64,000 nucleotides of DNA. Source: UJ101 sp965262705 (GTDB lineage Bacteria; Bacteroidota; Bacteroidia; Flavobacteriales; UJ101). A program made the translations under genes and the position numbers. The notes beneath the pieces are model-generated. The model ran no database searches, had not been told where the DNA came from, and was given only the letters and a program-made list of their open reading frames with translations. Of this stretch, positions 7,990 to 16,133 are shown piece by piece; positions within the stretch are counted from its first letter, which is position 1, and each line of letters begins with the position of its first letter. The DNA lies in the NCBI GenBank assembly GCA_965262705.1, contig OZ253556.1:930001-994000 (forward strand), given 5' to 3'.

Positions 7990-9012
7990 ATGGAAAAGTA
8001 TCTTGATCCCGAAAAAGAACAATTCCCTACGGAAGATTTAGAATTAGAAAAACATTTGCGCCCACAATCATTTGATGACTTCGCAGGGCAGCCACAAGTA
8101 GTCGAAAATCTACAAGTATTTGTAAAGGCGGCTAATCTAAGAAATGAGGCACTTGACCATATTTTACTTCACGGCCCCCCGGGTTTAGGAAAAACCACTC
8201 TTGCACATATTATAGCCAATGAGCTTGGCGTTGGAATTAAAATTACCTCAGGACCGGTATTAGATAAGCCCGGAGATTTAGCTGGACTGCTCACCCACTT
8301 AGAAAAACGAGATGTGCTATTCATTGATGAAATTCACCGATTATCTCCGATTGTAGAAGAGTATTTATACTCCGCGATGGAAGACTATCGAATTGATATT
8401 ATGATTGAAACAGGACCGAATGCGCGTTCGGTTCAAATTGATTTAAACCCGTTTACGCTTATCGGGGCTACCACACGCTCTGGTTTATTGACTGCACCTA
8501 TGCGTGCGCGTTTCGGGATTAATTGCCGTCTGCATTATTATAACACTGAGTTATTGAGTCATATCCTTACCCGGAGTGCAGGAATTATCAAAACGCCTAT
8601 TCAGCCGAAAGCGGCAATTGAAATAGCGGGAAGAAGCAGAGGAACACCTCGAATTGCTAATGCTTTGCTGCGTCGTATCCGTGATTTTGCTCAAATTAAA
8701 GGTAATGGAACAATTGATATTAAAATCGCTGCCTTCGGATTAAACGCATTAAATGTTGATCAAAACGGATTGGATGAAATGGATAATCGAATCCTGACGA
8801 CAATTATTGATAAATTTAAAGGCGGTCCGGTCGGAATCAGTACCATTGCTACTGCTGTAGGAGAAAATGCCGGTACCCTTGAGGAAGTTTATGAGCCTTT
8901 TCTTATTCAGGAGGGATACCTTATGCGTACTTCGAGAGGAAGAGAGGCAACAGAATTAGCTTATAAGCACATAGGAAGAACACCTACAAATAATCAAGAT
9001 ACCCTGTTTTAA
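7990..9012 (+). CDS. ruvB: Holliday junction branch migration ATPase RuvB
   Basis: RuvB is the hexameric AAA+ motor that, with RuvA, drives branch migration of Holliday junctions before RuvC cleavage. The 340-residue protein has Walker A HGPPGLGKTT at residues 61-70, Walker B LFIDEIHRL at 110-118, sensor 1 GATTRSG, the arginine finger region TAPMRARFG, and the C-terminal winged-helix with GPVGISTIA and IQEGYLMRTSRGR. The length is normal. It stands alone, as ruvA and ruvC are not adjacent. The gene ends just before the left target duplication (AGCACC, 9019-9024) of the MITE that marks one inversion junction. Confidence 0.98.
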   Translation: MEKYLDPEKEQFPTEDLELEKHLRPQSFDDFAGQPQVVENLQVFVKAANLRNEALDHILLHGPPGLGKTTLAHIIANELGVGIKITSGPVLDKPGDLAGLLTHLEKRDVLFIDEIHRLSPIVEEYLYSAMEDYRIDIMIETGPNARSVQIDLNPFTLIGATTRSGLLTAPMRARFGINCRLHYYNTELLSHILTRSAGIIKTPIQPKAAIEIAGRSRGTPRIANALLRRIRDFAQIKGNGTIDIKIAAFGLNALNVDQNGLDEMDNRILTTIIDKFKGGPVGISTIATAVGENAGTLEEVYEPFLIQEGYLMRTSRGREATELAYKHIGRTPTNNQDTLF

Positions 9013-9024
9013 AATAACAGCACC

Positions 9025-9209
9025 GATACCTTTGAACAAAGCACTTTAGCAAAAAGATACGACGCTTGAGAACTGCAAGTCAGCGTAAGCTAAAAATTAA
9101 ATACCGGAGCAACCTTTGGGTTGTAAGGATTTTAATTTTTTGAGAAGGAAGCAGTTTGAAGTTAGATGCTTTCTTTTTCATATTTTTTTATGTGTTCTGC
9201 AACGGTCTC
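9025..9209 (-). repeat. MITE copy, orientation B, left inversion junction
   Basis: The left tip GATACCTTTGAACAAAGCAC is a mutated GAGACCGTTGCAAAAAGCAC; the right tip is TTCTGCAACGGTCTC. Orientation is opposite to the copy at 61687. Left flank AGCACC (9019-9024) is the reverse complement of the left flank of the 61687 copy, and right flank ATTTAA (9210-9215) is the reverse complement of the right flank of that copy. The two copies have therefore exchanged target duplications. It also carries an AACTGCAAGTCAGCGTAAGC unit. Confidence 0.9.
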
Positions 9210-10535
9210 ATTTAATAAGTCTTTGATTGGCCAGTTATCTGATTGGCTAAAAGAATTATTAGATTCTCGTAAAGCAAGGCTATCTTCTAATTCTAATGTT
9301 ATTGATTTTCATTTTAATGGCTTAACAGCCCCTAATATTAGGTTGTTGCACTTTGATATATTACCATTCAGAATTGGAGAACTCTGTTGTTGGGGATTGG
9401 TAAATGAACAAACGCATATTAATTTAATGGAACGTTTTATTTTGAAGGTAAAAAAAGAAAATACCATTATAGTTAATCAATATGATAATATTTTAAATTC
9501 TGATTTTTTACTAGAAGAATATCACCGTGTGATCTATGGTCTACAAGTTGGGATTAAAAATGCAGAACAAAAATATCTAGAGTTCACTAGAATAGGGAGA
9601 GGTAATACTCCATCTTTACCCAAAAATGGTAAAAGAAGAAAGCTTGTATTTGCTATTTTAAAAAAATACGAAACTTATATATACAAAGAAAAAATCCCTT
9701 CTTTTACAATTCGCAGACAACGTTTATTAGTAACGTTAAGTAGTTTTTCTGAAGATAGAAAGTTCGACTATCTTTTTGTAGATGAGTTTCAAGATTGTAC
9801 ACAGGGTGATTTTAGAATCTTTCATAAATTACTTAAAAATCCAGATCATTTTTGCATAGCAGGTGATTTGGCTCAATCAATTCATATTGGTAAATCTGCC
9901 AAAATCCCACGTTTTGAAGATATGGATAAAAATAAAAGACGTCGACTTCATAGATTAGGAGTCTCGTATCGTTTACCTGTACGTATTAGTGAGGCAATAA
10001 AGCCTATATCGGAGGCTATAAAAGTAAGTTTTAATAATGAAGATGGTGTTAATATAATTACACCCCATAAAAGGGTTCTCCCCCAGGATCTAGACCTATA
10101 ATTGTTTATGATTCATCTTTAGAGGATATAGCTTCAAAAATTCAAAATATTTATCAAACTTACCGTATATATGATATAGACCTCTTAATTATTCTTGAAA
10201 AAGATCAACCATTATCTAACGCTCTTAATAAAAAGGGTATATGTACAAAAACCGATACAATTTTAAGATTAAAAAGCCTTGAAAAAAAATGTATCATTTG
10301 GTCAACAAGAGCCCATATTGAACACAAAAAAGAAGTTTATGAACTTGTGTACACTATATTGTCTCGTACATCAAGTATATTAATAATTGCATTGTTTGAT
10401 AATACATTAGATGTTTATAAACCTGTTATTGGTAAGTTGAACCTGAACAGAATTATTTTATGGGATAATAAAACACACTCAAAGTTTTCAGATTTTTGTA
10501 AAGAAGTTAAAGTAATACCATCAATTGATGAATAA
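9210..10535 (+). pseudogene. 3' half of a UvrD-like helicase gene, cut off by a MITE
   Basis: Reading from the MITE edge, the frame gives SFNKSLIGQLSDWL, then helicase motif II YLFVDEFQDCTQGDF near 9770, motif III FCIAGDLAQSI near 9850, and the motif IV region GVSYRLPVRISEAI. The Walker A part is missing here; it lies at the other inversion junction on the minus strand (61848-63035), where ILVTTF continues exactly into NKSLIGQL. A one-base loss in the A-run at 10069-10072 shifts the frame. The second frame runs to 10535 and contains ELVYTILSRTSSILIIAL, a plausible motif VI. The fragment has no start of its own apart from frames that begin inside the MITE (9166), so it is probably non-functional. 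Confidence 0.85.
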
Positions 10536-10816
10536 AAAAAATATTCCTACGCACAGCTATTTGCTTACAATAGGTTCTTTTTATTCGCCCGTTCCTCACT
10601 TATTACAATCATCCACTTCCTGCAATGCGCAACCAAAAGCAGGTAAAGCGATTTTTTGCTTTCGGTTGTTAACCTATTAACATTTTTTTGAATACTTCAA
10701 GATCCCTTTTAACTTACGCTGACTTGCAGTTGCAAAAAAACACTATACAATAATACAACGCCCGAGAAAGATAAATCAGCATCAGCGAAAGGGCGCTATC
10801 TTTATAAATTTTTACT
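10536..10816. other. Intergenic region with a short repeat-family unit
   Basis: No gene is seen. At 10708-10740 there is CTTACGCTGACTTGCAGTTGC, the second repeated motif of the window, followed by weak MITE-like text (CAACGCCCGAGAAAG). Confidence 0.5.
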
Positions 10817-10824
10817 TACTTTTG
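10817..10824 (+). promoter_or_regulatory. Possible -7 box upstream of the SDR gene
   Basis: TACTTTTG fits TAnnTTTG. The next gene starts about 110 bp downstream, so the leader would be fairly long; no riboswitch fold is apparent. Confidence 0.35.
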
Positions 10825-10934
10825 TAAAGTTCCATGGAGTTGGGTTACCGTACTGCGTGCTTAAATATAAACATGGGGCTAAACAATAAATTTTACATCA
10901 ACTACGAATATTAAAATAATAAACAACTGACAGA

Positions 10935-11996
10935 ATGACAAAAATAAATAAAACAAAACCGGTAATGGTTACCGGCGCTACAGGATATGTAGCGAGTTGG
11001 TTAGTAAAAAAACTTCTTGATGAAGGGTTGGTTATCCATGCAGCCGTAAGAAATCCTGATAATGAAGATAAGCTCGCTCACCTGAATAAACTGGCAGCTA
11101 ATGCTAAAGGAGAAATAAAATATTTCAAATCAGACTTGCTAAAAGAAGGATCTTATGCCGAGGCGATGGCAGGTTGTGAATTGGTCTTTCATACCGCTTC
11201 GCCCTTTATTATCAATGTTAAAGACCCGCAGAAAGAGTTGGTAGAACCGGCAAAATTGGGCACGCGTAATGTTTTGACACAAGCAACTAAGACTCCATCT
11301 ATAAAACGTGTTATCGTCACCAGTAGCTGTGCTGCCATTTACGGTGATAATGCGGACTTGAAAAAGACACCTCTCGGTATTTTTACAGAAGATATTTGGA
11401 ATACCTCTTCTTCTCTAAAACATAATCCGTATTCCTTTTCTAAAACAGAGGCTGAGAAAGAGGCATGGAGCATTGCCGATGCTCAAAGCCAGTGGGACAT
11501 GATTACCATCAACCCTTCACTTATTATGGGACCGGCTCTAAATCCAAAAGGAACATCGGAAAGTTTAAACTTTATCCGTCAGATGGGTGATGGTAAAATG
11601 AAAGGGGGTGTTCCGGATTGGGGCTTTGGTGTTGTAGATGTACGTGATGTTGCAAAAGCACATATTGCTGCTGCCTACACGCCTGAAGCCAAAGGACGTT
11701 ATATCACCTCCGGTCAAAACACAAGTTTGCCTGAAATGGCTAAGTTGCTGCTGCCTCGTTTCGGAGATAAATATCCGATTCCAAGAAAAACATTGCCTAA
11801 ATTTCTTGTATGGCTTGTTGGACCCATAATGGACTCCAGCATGACAAGAAAATTTATCTCTAAAAATATCGGGCATCCATGGATTGGAGATAATCTGAAA
11901 AGTGTAAGAGAGCTTGGCATGCAATATCGCTCTTTATCAGAAACAATGAATGACTTTTTCCAGCAAATGGTTGATGAAGGGTCGTTCTCGGCATAA
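10935..11996 (+). CDS. NAD-dependent epimerase/dehydratase (dihydroflavonol-reductase-like SDR)
   Basis: This is an extended short-chain dehydrogenase of 353 residues. The Rossmann motif VTGATGYVASWLVKKLL lies at residues 12-28, a hydrophobic VIVTSSCAAIYG strand carries the catalytic serine, and NPYSFSKTEAEKEAW carries the YxxxK pair. The closest type I know is the dihydroflavonol-4-reductase/aldehyde reductase group, which reduces carbonyls with NADPH; the substrate cannot be told from sequence. It is a single gene between repeat regions, followed by a terminator-like hairpin at 12056-12100. Confidence 0.9.
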   Translation: MTKINKTKPVMVTGATGYVASWLVKKLLDEGLVIHAAVRNPDNEDKLAHLNKLAANAKGEIKYFKSDLLKEGSYAEAMAGCELVFHTASPFIINVKDPQKELVEPAKLGTRNVLTQATKTPSIKRVIVTSSCAAIYGDNADLKKTPLGIFTEDIWNTSSSLKHNPYSFSKTEAEKEAWSIADAQSQWDMITINPSLIMGPALNPKGTSESLNFIRQMGDGKMKGGVPDWGFGVVDVRDVAKAHIAAAYTPEAKGRYITSGQNTSLPEMAKLLLPRFGDKYPIPRKTLPKFLVWLVGPIMDSSMTRKFISKNIGHPWIGDNLKSVRELGMQYRSLSETMNDFFQQMVDEGSFSA

Positions 11997-12055
11997 TAGA
12001 CAAAATACAGCAAAAACCAAAAAGGAGGTTGCTTTTATAAACTCAACTTCCGAGT

Positions 12056-12100
12056 ATTAAACCCCTCACAGCAAAAAGGTTACTCCGGGGTTTAATTTTT
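12056..12100 (+). terminator. MITE-core hairpin followed by T-run
   Basis: ATTAAACCCC (12056-12065) pairs with GGGGTTTAAT (12087-12096), followed by TTTT. It is the isolated middle part of a MITE and would act as a rho-independent-like terminator for the SDR gene. Confidence 0.55.
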
Positions 12101-12147
12101 GTCGGGCATAGTATTTTATTAGCTTCACTGGCTGACTATAAAGATAA

Positions 12148-12570
12148 TCAAGACACCTTGTTCATTTTTAAAACCTTTTCAAATAGAAAAATCAAACCCT
12201 GTAAGAGAAGGCTAACAACGCCCGCAATTAAACCTATAACTACACAATCCCATAACTTAGGATAAATATAATGCCCTAACAATAGCGAGCAAATGATAAA
12301 CAAAGGAGGAATAGCAGCAAACCATTTATGTCGTAAAGCAGATGAGTCTACATGATAGTTAAAAATACGATAACGATAGAACAAATAAGCCACTAAAATG
12401 AATACTCCTATTCCTCCAATAGAGCCAACGATATTGCCGGAAGATACACCATGATCCTCATATTCGCCTTGGAGCAAACCATATATCATATTCGCACTAG
12501 AAAGGCCTATCGCCAGACAAACTATATTAATCCAAGTTTTTTTATCAAGGGTGTGTGTGTTCTTTTTCAT
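12148..12570 (-). CDS. Small four-helix membrane protein, candidate immunity protein
   Basis: Starting at the ATG at 12570, the product has 140 residues with four hydrophobic spans: INIVCLAIGLSSANMIYGLL, VGSIGGIGVFILVAYLF, AAIPPLFIICSLLLGHYI and CVVIGLIAGVVSLLLQGLIF. The open frame extends further upstream to 12744, but there it only reads the neighbouring Cys-rich gene out of phase, so that part is not used. It overlaps the end of that Cys-rich gene by 26 bp, implying translational coupling. I recognise no family. A small membrane protein coupled to a small Gly/Ala/Cys-rich protein resembles a bacteriocin-immunity pair; this is inference only. Confidence 0.65.
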   Translation of the reverse strand: MKKNTHTLDKKTWINIVCLAIGLSSANMIYGLLQGEYEDHGVSSGNIVGSIGGIGVFILVAYLFYRYRIFNYHVDSSALRHKWFAAIPPLFIICSLLLGHYIYPKLWDCVVIGLIAGVVSLLLQGLIFLFEKVLKMNKVS

Positions 12571-12815
12571 GATCTTCTTTTTCTTGCTTAGTATCACATC
12601 CACAACAGTAATGCTCCCAAATTTGATCGAGAGCAGAAGCCACACTTTCTGCTCCAGCCCAACCAGCGATGATTGCTTCCCAAGCGGGTTGGGCGCCGGG
12701 AATTGCAAGAGCAACACATGAGCAGACAGCATCTTCTGCTGCACCTATTACATCACATTTTCTCTCAGTTTTTATAGTATTTAATTTTATTGCACATATT
12801 TTTAGAGCTGATCAT
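12545..12815 (-). pseudogene. Small Ala/Cys-rich protein, frameshifted in an A-run
   Basis: Starting at the ATG at 12815 the frame reads MISSKNMCNKIKYYKN and stops. Removing one base from the A5 run (12769-12773 on the plus strand) joins it to a long frame that reads ERKCDVIGAAEDAVCSCVAL, then AIPGAQPAWEAIIAGWAGAE, then DQIWEHYCCGCDTKQEKED and ends HEKEHTHP at 12545. That gives 89 residues with six or more cysteines and an Ala/Gly-rich amphipathic middle. It is either a pseudogene or a slippage-controlled gene. The start overlaps the stop region of 12802-13182, and the end overlaps the start of the membrane protein at 12570. No family is recognised. Confidence 0.5.
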
Positions 12816-13182
12816 TTTCGTTGTTTTTTACTTCTTTAATTTCCTCTCGCTTTTTAAAAAATGAGGAAAGCGCATATTGTACAATAGCTGCAATAAAAAA
12901 TAAACTAGCCAATTTATATTCATTCATTATAAAAAAATAGCTGCCAATACAAACTGACATCAATGAACCTATAAAGGTTTTCACTTTAATTATCTTATTA
13001 AAGGAAATGGGAGTTCTATGCGCATTAAAAAATAACGATAGTGCATAGGTTACTATTGCTGCAATAAATAAAACACGTGCTATTCTCTTCTCGCCCGTTA
13101 TAAAAAAATAACTGCCTGTGAACACTAAAATAGATGAGCCTATAAAACCTAGCCGATTAATGAACTTATTAAAATTACTCAT
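12802..13182 (-). CDS. Small membrane protein with internal duplication
   Basis: The protein has 126 residues and four hydrophobic spans made by two similar halves. Residues about 12-52 contain GSYFFITGEKRIARVLFIAA and residues about 72-112 contain GSYFFIMNEYKLASLFFIAA, each followed by a YALS-FF ending. The tail is charged (KKREEIKEVKNNENDQL). No known family is recognised. It lies in the same direction as, and closely packed with, the other small membrane and lipoprotein genes, so it is probably part of one transcript. A role as an immunity or accessory membrane protein is possible but unproven. Confidence 0.7.
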   Translation of the reverse strand: MSNFNKFINRLGFIGSSILVFTGSYFFITGEKRIARVLFIAAIVTYALSLFFNAHRTPISFNKIIKVKTFIGSLMSVCIGSYFFIMNEYKLASLFFIAAIVQYALSSFFKKREEIKEVKNNENDQL

Positions 13183-13204
13183 TTTTTTATGGATTTAAAG
13201 ATTA

Positions 13205-13246
13205 TCAATTGATTTTTTTCCTTCTAATGTTCTTTTTTGTTTTCAT
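13205..13246 (-). other. 13-codon frame resembling the start of the cluster signal peptide
   Basis: MKTKKNIRRKKIN starts at 13246 with an ATGA overlap to the stop of 13243-13698. It closely resembles the first residues of the lipoprotein signal peptide at 14750 (MKRKKNIRRKRFYG). It may be a relic of a third copy of that cassette, or a tiny coupled leader frame upstream of 12802-13182. Confidence 0.4.
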
Positions 13247-13698
13247 AGTGTTAGTGTTTTAGATTTAGTCTTTTTTCTTTGATATGCTTTATAGTTTGTT
13301 CTAAAAACAACATAAGAATAGTATACAATAAAAGCAGAATAGAAAAAAACAAATAATTTGGCAAAAACTTCTTTTAACAATCTTGAAAAATTCTCTTCAA
13401 AAAACATAAGATAAATAGAAATCCCAAAAACATCAACTGTATACCAGAATAACATAAAAGGAATAAGGATGTAAAAAAACTTTTTTTGGGCACTATTTCT
13501 TAATTTTACATACTTGCTAAGCAGGGTGTAAAAGTTAAGTGCTATAGCGATCTGGGCAAAAACGGCTCCAAAAGTAATACAATCAGAAAAACCTATCGGT
13601 CTTTGAGTAGGAAACATCAATACCTTTAATAAAAAAGTAACACTTAGCAGCATGCAAAGAGTGAAAAAAAATGTATTAGTTTTTTTCCCTTTAATCAT
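13243..13698 (-). CDS. Four-span membrane protein of unknown family
   Basis: The product has 151 residues with hydrophobic spans TFLLKVLMFP region (about 12-30), ITFGAVFAQIAIALNFYTLL (about 41-60), FFYILIPFMLFWYTVDVFGI (about 74-93) and LFVFFYSAFIVYYSYVVF (about 116-133), and a basic C-terminus. The start overlaps the end of the preceding Cys-rich gene by 8 bp, so the two are very likely translated as a pair. I cannot assign a family. The pairing of a Gly/Ala/Cys-rich small protein with a downstream membrane protein repeats the arrangement seen at 12545-12570. Confidence 0.7.
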   Translation of the reverse strand: MIKGKKTNTFFFTLCMLLSVTFLLKVLMFPTQRPIGFSDCITFGAVFAQIAIALNFYTLLSKYVKLRNSAQKKFFYILIPFMLFWYTVDVFGISIYLMFFEENFSRLLKEVFAKLFVFFYSAFIVYYSYVVFRTNYKAYQRKKTKSKTLTL

Positions 13699-14080
13699 GA
13701 CTAATTTTTCTTATTAACTGATTTATTCTATTTTTTCTTTCTTCTTGTGATTCTTCACAAGTGTCAACGGTAAGAACGAGGCTTGCGATTTTTCCAACTG
13801 CCGCTGCTGCACAACCGATACCTGCTGTTTCTGCGCAAGCAGCTAATCCAATAGTAGCCGCAGCATTTCCGATAATTGATACCGCACATTGCCAACTCAT
13901 TGATTCGCTATTTGCAAAAGGTGTGTAAATGTTTGGAGTATTTGTTTTTATAATTTTCTCAATCCAATCTATTATCGCTTCTAATGTCCTTGCTTGTGTT
14001 AATAACTGCACTCGCTCTTTATTTGAGAGGCTAATTTCCATTTTAATATCCCTAATTAACCCTTTAATACGATTTAACAA
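13691..14080 (-). CDS. Ala/Gly/Cys-rich small protein, bacteriocin-like
   Basis: The open frame encodes 129 residues from a TTG at 14080; an ATG at 14041 gives 116. The second half is an Ala/Gly-rich amphipathic stretch with four cysteines (MSWQCAVSIIGNAAATIGLA, then ACAETAGIGCAAAAVGKIAS, then VLTVDTCEESQEERKN), which looks like a pore-forming or class II bacteriocin-type peptide. Upstream the frame stays open through ICDDTKEKED to about 14110. A frameshifted ATG at 14162 (MKLYIQFSKAIICKS) could be the original start, 15 bp after the lipoprotein gene. No family is recognised; the toxin idea is inference from composition and pairing with the membrane protein at 13698. Confidence 0.6.
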   Translation of the reverse strand: MLNRIKGLIRDIKMEISLSNKERVQLLTQARTLEAIIDWIEKIIKTNTPNIYTPFANSESMSWQCAVSIIGNAAATIGLAACAETAGIGCAAAAVGKIASLVLTVDTCEESQEERKNRINQLIRKISHD

Positions 14081-14177
14081 ATCTTCTTTTTCTTTCGTAT
14101 CATCGCATATCTACAATGGATTTACAAATTATTGCTTTACTAAACTGGATATAAAGTTTCATAAAAATTTATTGAAC

Positions 14178-14750
14178 TTAAAGTTGCGCTATATATAAAC
14201 TACAACAAGGTTCAGAACACCCAAAAGTCATTTTTTTACTTTGCATATCCATTGTACCTTGCACTCGGCAACCACCACAATCACTACATCTTATTCTCAT
14301 AGTTGTAGGCTCTTGAAAACGAGAAATTTTTGCGCTAGCTCCGTTACTCGTTTCAAATAATGTTTTTCCTTCATATAAGACTACGCTATTGGCTTCAAAT
14401 CCTATTTTTCCGCTGGCTAAAACCATATTCTTTTTGACTCCTCCTTGGGTAAAATAAATAAAAGCTGCATGAGAAAATTCATTTTCCATATACTCTATTT
14501 TTGCAATCTCAGATTCTCCACTTATATTCAACACTTCTTTTAATTCAGCTGGATTATCGGCAATTTTAAATCCTTTTGGGGAAATGGTCGGTATCATACT
14601 TTTTGTTGCATTTAAATTTATTTTACTATTTTCTTCATCTTCTTTGCAACTCCAAGCACTGGTTAATATACACAATACCAATAATACTATGCGACAACTT
14701 TTGCTAATTCCATAGAATCTTTTTCTTCTAATGTTCTTTTTTCTTTTCAT
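14178..14750 (-). CDS. Cys-rich lipoprotein of unknown function
   Basis: The protein has 190 residues. The N-terminus is basic (MKRKKNIRRKRFYGISKSCR), followed by the hydrophobic IVLLVLCILTSAWSC, whose final Cys is a plausible lipobox, then an acidic KEDEEN spacer. The C-terminal third is Cys-rich (RIRCSDCGGCRVQG and GCSEPCCSLYIAQL), suggesting metal binding or disulfides. Its signal peptide and about 110 bp of upstream DNA are nearly identical to those of the gene at 15152-16133, although the mature proteins differ. It starts the second block of the cluster and is followed at short distance by 13691-14080. Function is unknown. Confidence 0.75.
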   Translation of the reverse strand: MKRKKNIRRKRFYGISKSCRIVLLVLCILTSAWSCKEDEENSKINLNATKSMIPTISPKGFKIADNPAELKEVLNISGESEIAKIEYMENEFSHAAFIYFTQGGVKKNMVLASGKIGFEANSVVLYEGKTLFETSNGASAKISRFQEPTTMRIRCSDCGGCRVQGTMDMQSKKMTFGCSEPCCSLYIAQL

Positions 14751-14862
14751 GATACAAAATTTTTAATTATTATTGCAAGCAATTTACGTTTTAATTTATT
14801 CATATAAAAACCTTATAAATAAGACTTTATAAATCTAATTATTTAATTTTTTGTTTTATTTA
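14646..14862 (-). repeat. Duplicated promoter and signal-peptide cassette, copy 1
   Basis: About 215 bp covering the upstream region and lipoprotein signal peptide of the 14750 gene match 16031-16243 with few differences. The homology ends within the mature protein, so only the expression and export module is shared. Confidence 0.75.
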
Positions 14863-15155
14863 AGTCTTTTTTGTTTATACAAATTTCTTTTAAAAATGGT
14901 TATTATGGGTACAACAAAAAGAATGATAATAACTAACATATTTACAACACAGGCTGCCATGTGAATCTCGTAATATCTTTCTCCTTGGCTTGGAAATTTA
15001 AAAAAACCGATTAAATAGTAGAAATAAGTACAGACAGGGAAAATAAAAAACAGTGTTCTTTCATCTCGATACATTTTAAGCCTAAAAAGAAATAAATCAA
15101 CTATCAATTTATCATTCGGGCTTTTAGGCGTACTATCCCTCTTTAGTAGTTTCAT
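14856..15155 (-). CDS. Two-span membrane protein, candidate immunity partner
   Basis: The product has 99 residues. A charged N-terminus (MKLLKRDSTPKSPNDK) is followed by two hydrophobic spans (LFFIFPVCTYFYYLIGFF and ACVVNMLVIIILFVVPIITI) and a basic tail. Its ATG overlaps the stop of the lipoprotein gene 15152-16133 by 4 bp (ATGA), a strong sign of coupled translation. No family is recognised. The coupling with a glycine-zipper lipoprotein makes an immunity or anchoring role plausible; this is inference. Confidence 0.65.
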   Translation of the reverse strand: MKLLKRDSTPKSPNDKLIVDLFLFRLKMYRDERTLFFIFPVCTYFYYLIGFFKFPSQGERYYEIHMAACVVNMLVIIILFVVPIITIFKRNLYKQKRLK

Positions 15156-16133
15156 TTTTCAGATGCTTCTTGATTTAACCAATAAAAAGGGCTTTCAGAA
15201 GCCACAGAGAGGGAAGCTATTAAGGCTTCTTTTTCTTTTGGCGTTAATATTTTTGTTTTTGTAACCATTTTCATATAATAGTTAATAATATTTTCAATAT
15301 TTTTTTTATTTCTTGAACGATTATAAATGTTAAAAAATAGATTATATACTAATGCCATATTTTTTGTTATATACCCTTTTTCACAAACTGATTCAGTTAG
15401 CTGATCTATGTTTAATCCATTATTTACATATTTTGCTACTTCACTTTTTATTTCTATATTCATATCCTTCATCCATTTCGAATTCAATACACTTTCTACA
15501 GTAGGATTTTTGAATTTATATTCGCTATCTCTTTTACCTTCCATTAAATTGATCACCATTACATTATGTTCTTTTCCAACATTTTTTAAATAATTATATT
15601 CTTTAGGATATTCAATATCCAATTGTGCAATAGTAGTTCTATGAGATATCCCTTGAGATATAAACCCATCAATATTTTCGGATGATAAGTGCCTTACTGT
15701 TCCTACACTTGCCCCTGCTCCCGCGATGACTCCACCTGCAATACAAACAGCTGCACCACCTGCACCACCTGTAGCTAATCCGACAGTTCCTGCTATTTCT
15801 TTAGATGCCCAAACCCCCATGCCTGCACCTACAATATCTGCCCCCGCAACAGTAAGAACAGTTCCTAAATCATCCCAAAAATCATTTAAAAAACTATTAT
15901 TTCTTTGTTTTTGACTGCTATTGATAACTTTTTGATAAGTAATATTAAAAGATTTTAAATCATCATTTAACGACTTTATCAAACTTTCCTGATTATCAGT
16001 ACTGTTGTTATAATCTCTCTGATCATTACTACAACTCCAAGCACTGCTTAATACACATAAAGCGAATATTGCTATGCGACAACTTTTGCTAATTCCATAG
16101 AATCTTTTTTCTTCTAATGTTTATTTTTTTCAT
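15152..16133 (-). pseudogene. Glycine-zipper lipoprotein, frameshifted in its signal peptide
   Basis: From the ATG at 16133 the frame reads MKKINIRRKKILWN and stops. With one A fewer in the run at 16105-16110 (six T on the plus strand, five in the paralogous cassette at 14720-14724) it continues FYGISKSCRIAIFALCVLSS, AWSCSNDQ, and then the long frame down to 15152. The mature protein has a Gly/Ala-rich zipper (GTVLTVAGADIVGAGMGVWA and GGAGGAAVCIAGGVIAGAGA) like many membrane-inserting toxins, then a helical region ending FYWLNQEASEK. The frame after the shift has only weak starts (TTG at 15982), so it is either inactivated or slippage-dependent. It is coupled to 14856-15155. No family is recognised. 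Confidence 0.65.

Noticed and set aside
9166..9209. Apparent start of the helicase fragment at MLSFSYFFMCSATVS
   Set aside because: These codons are MITE DNA; similar peptides appear wherever an orientation-B MITE is read in this frame, for example at 57920.
11565..12013. Minus-strand frames of 99-119 codons
   Set aside because: They are shadows of the SDR gene, with no domain pattern.
12571..12744. N-terminal 58 codons of the long frame ending at 12148
   Set aside because: They read the Cys-rich gene out of phase; the membrane protein has a good ATG at 12570.
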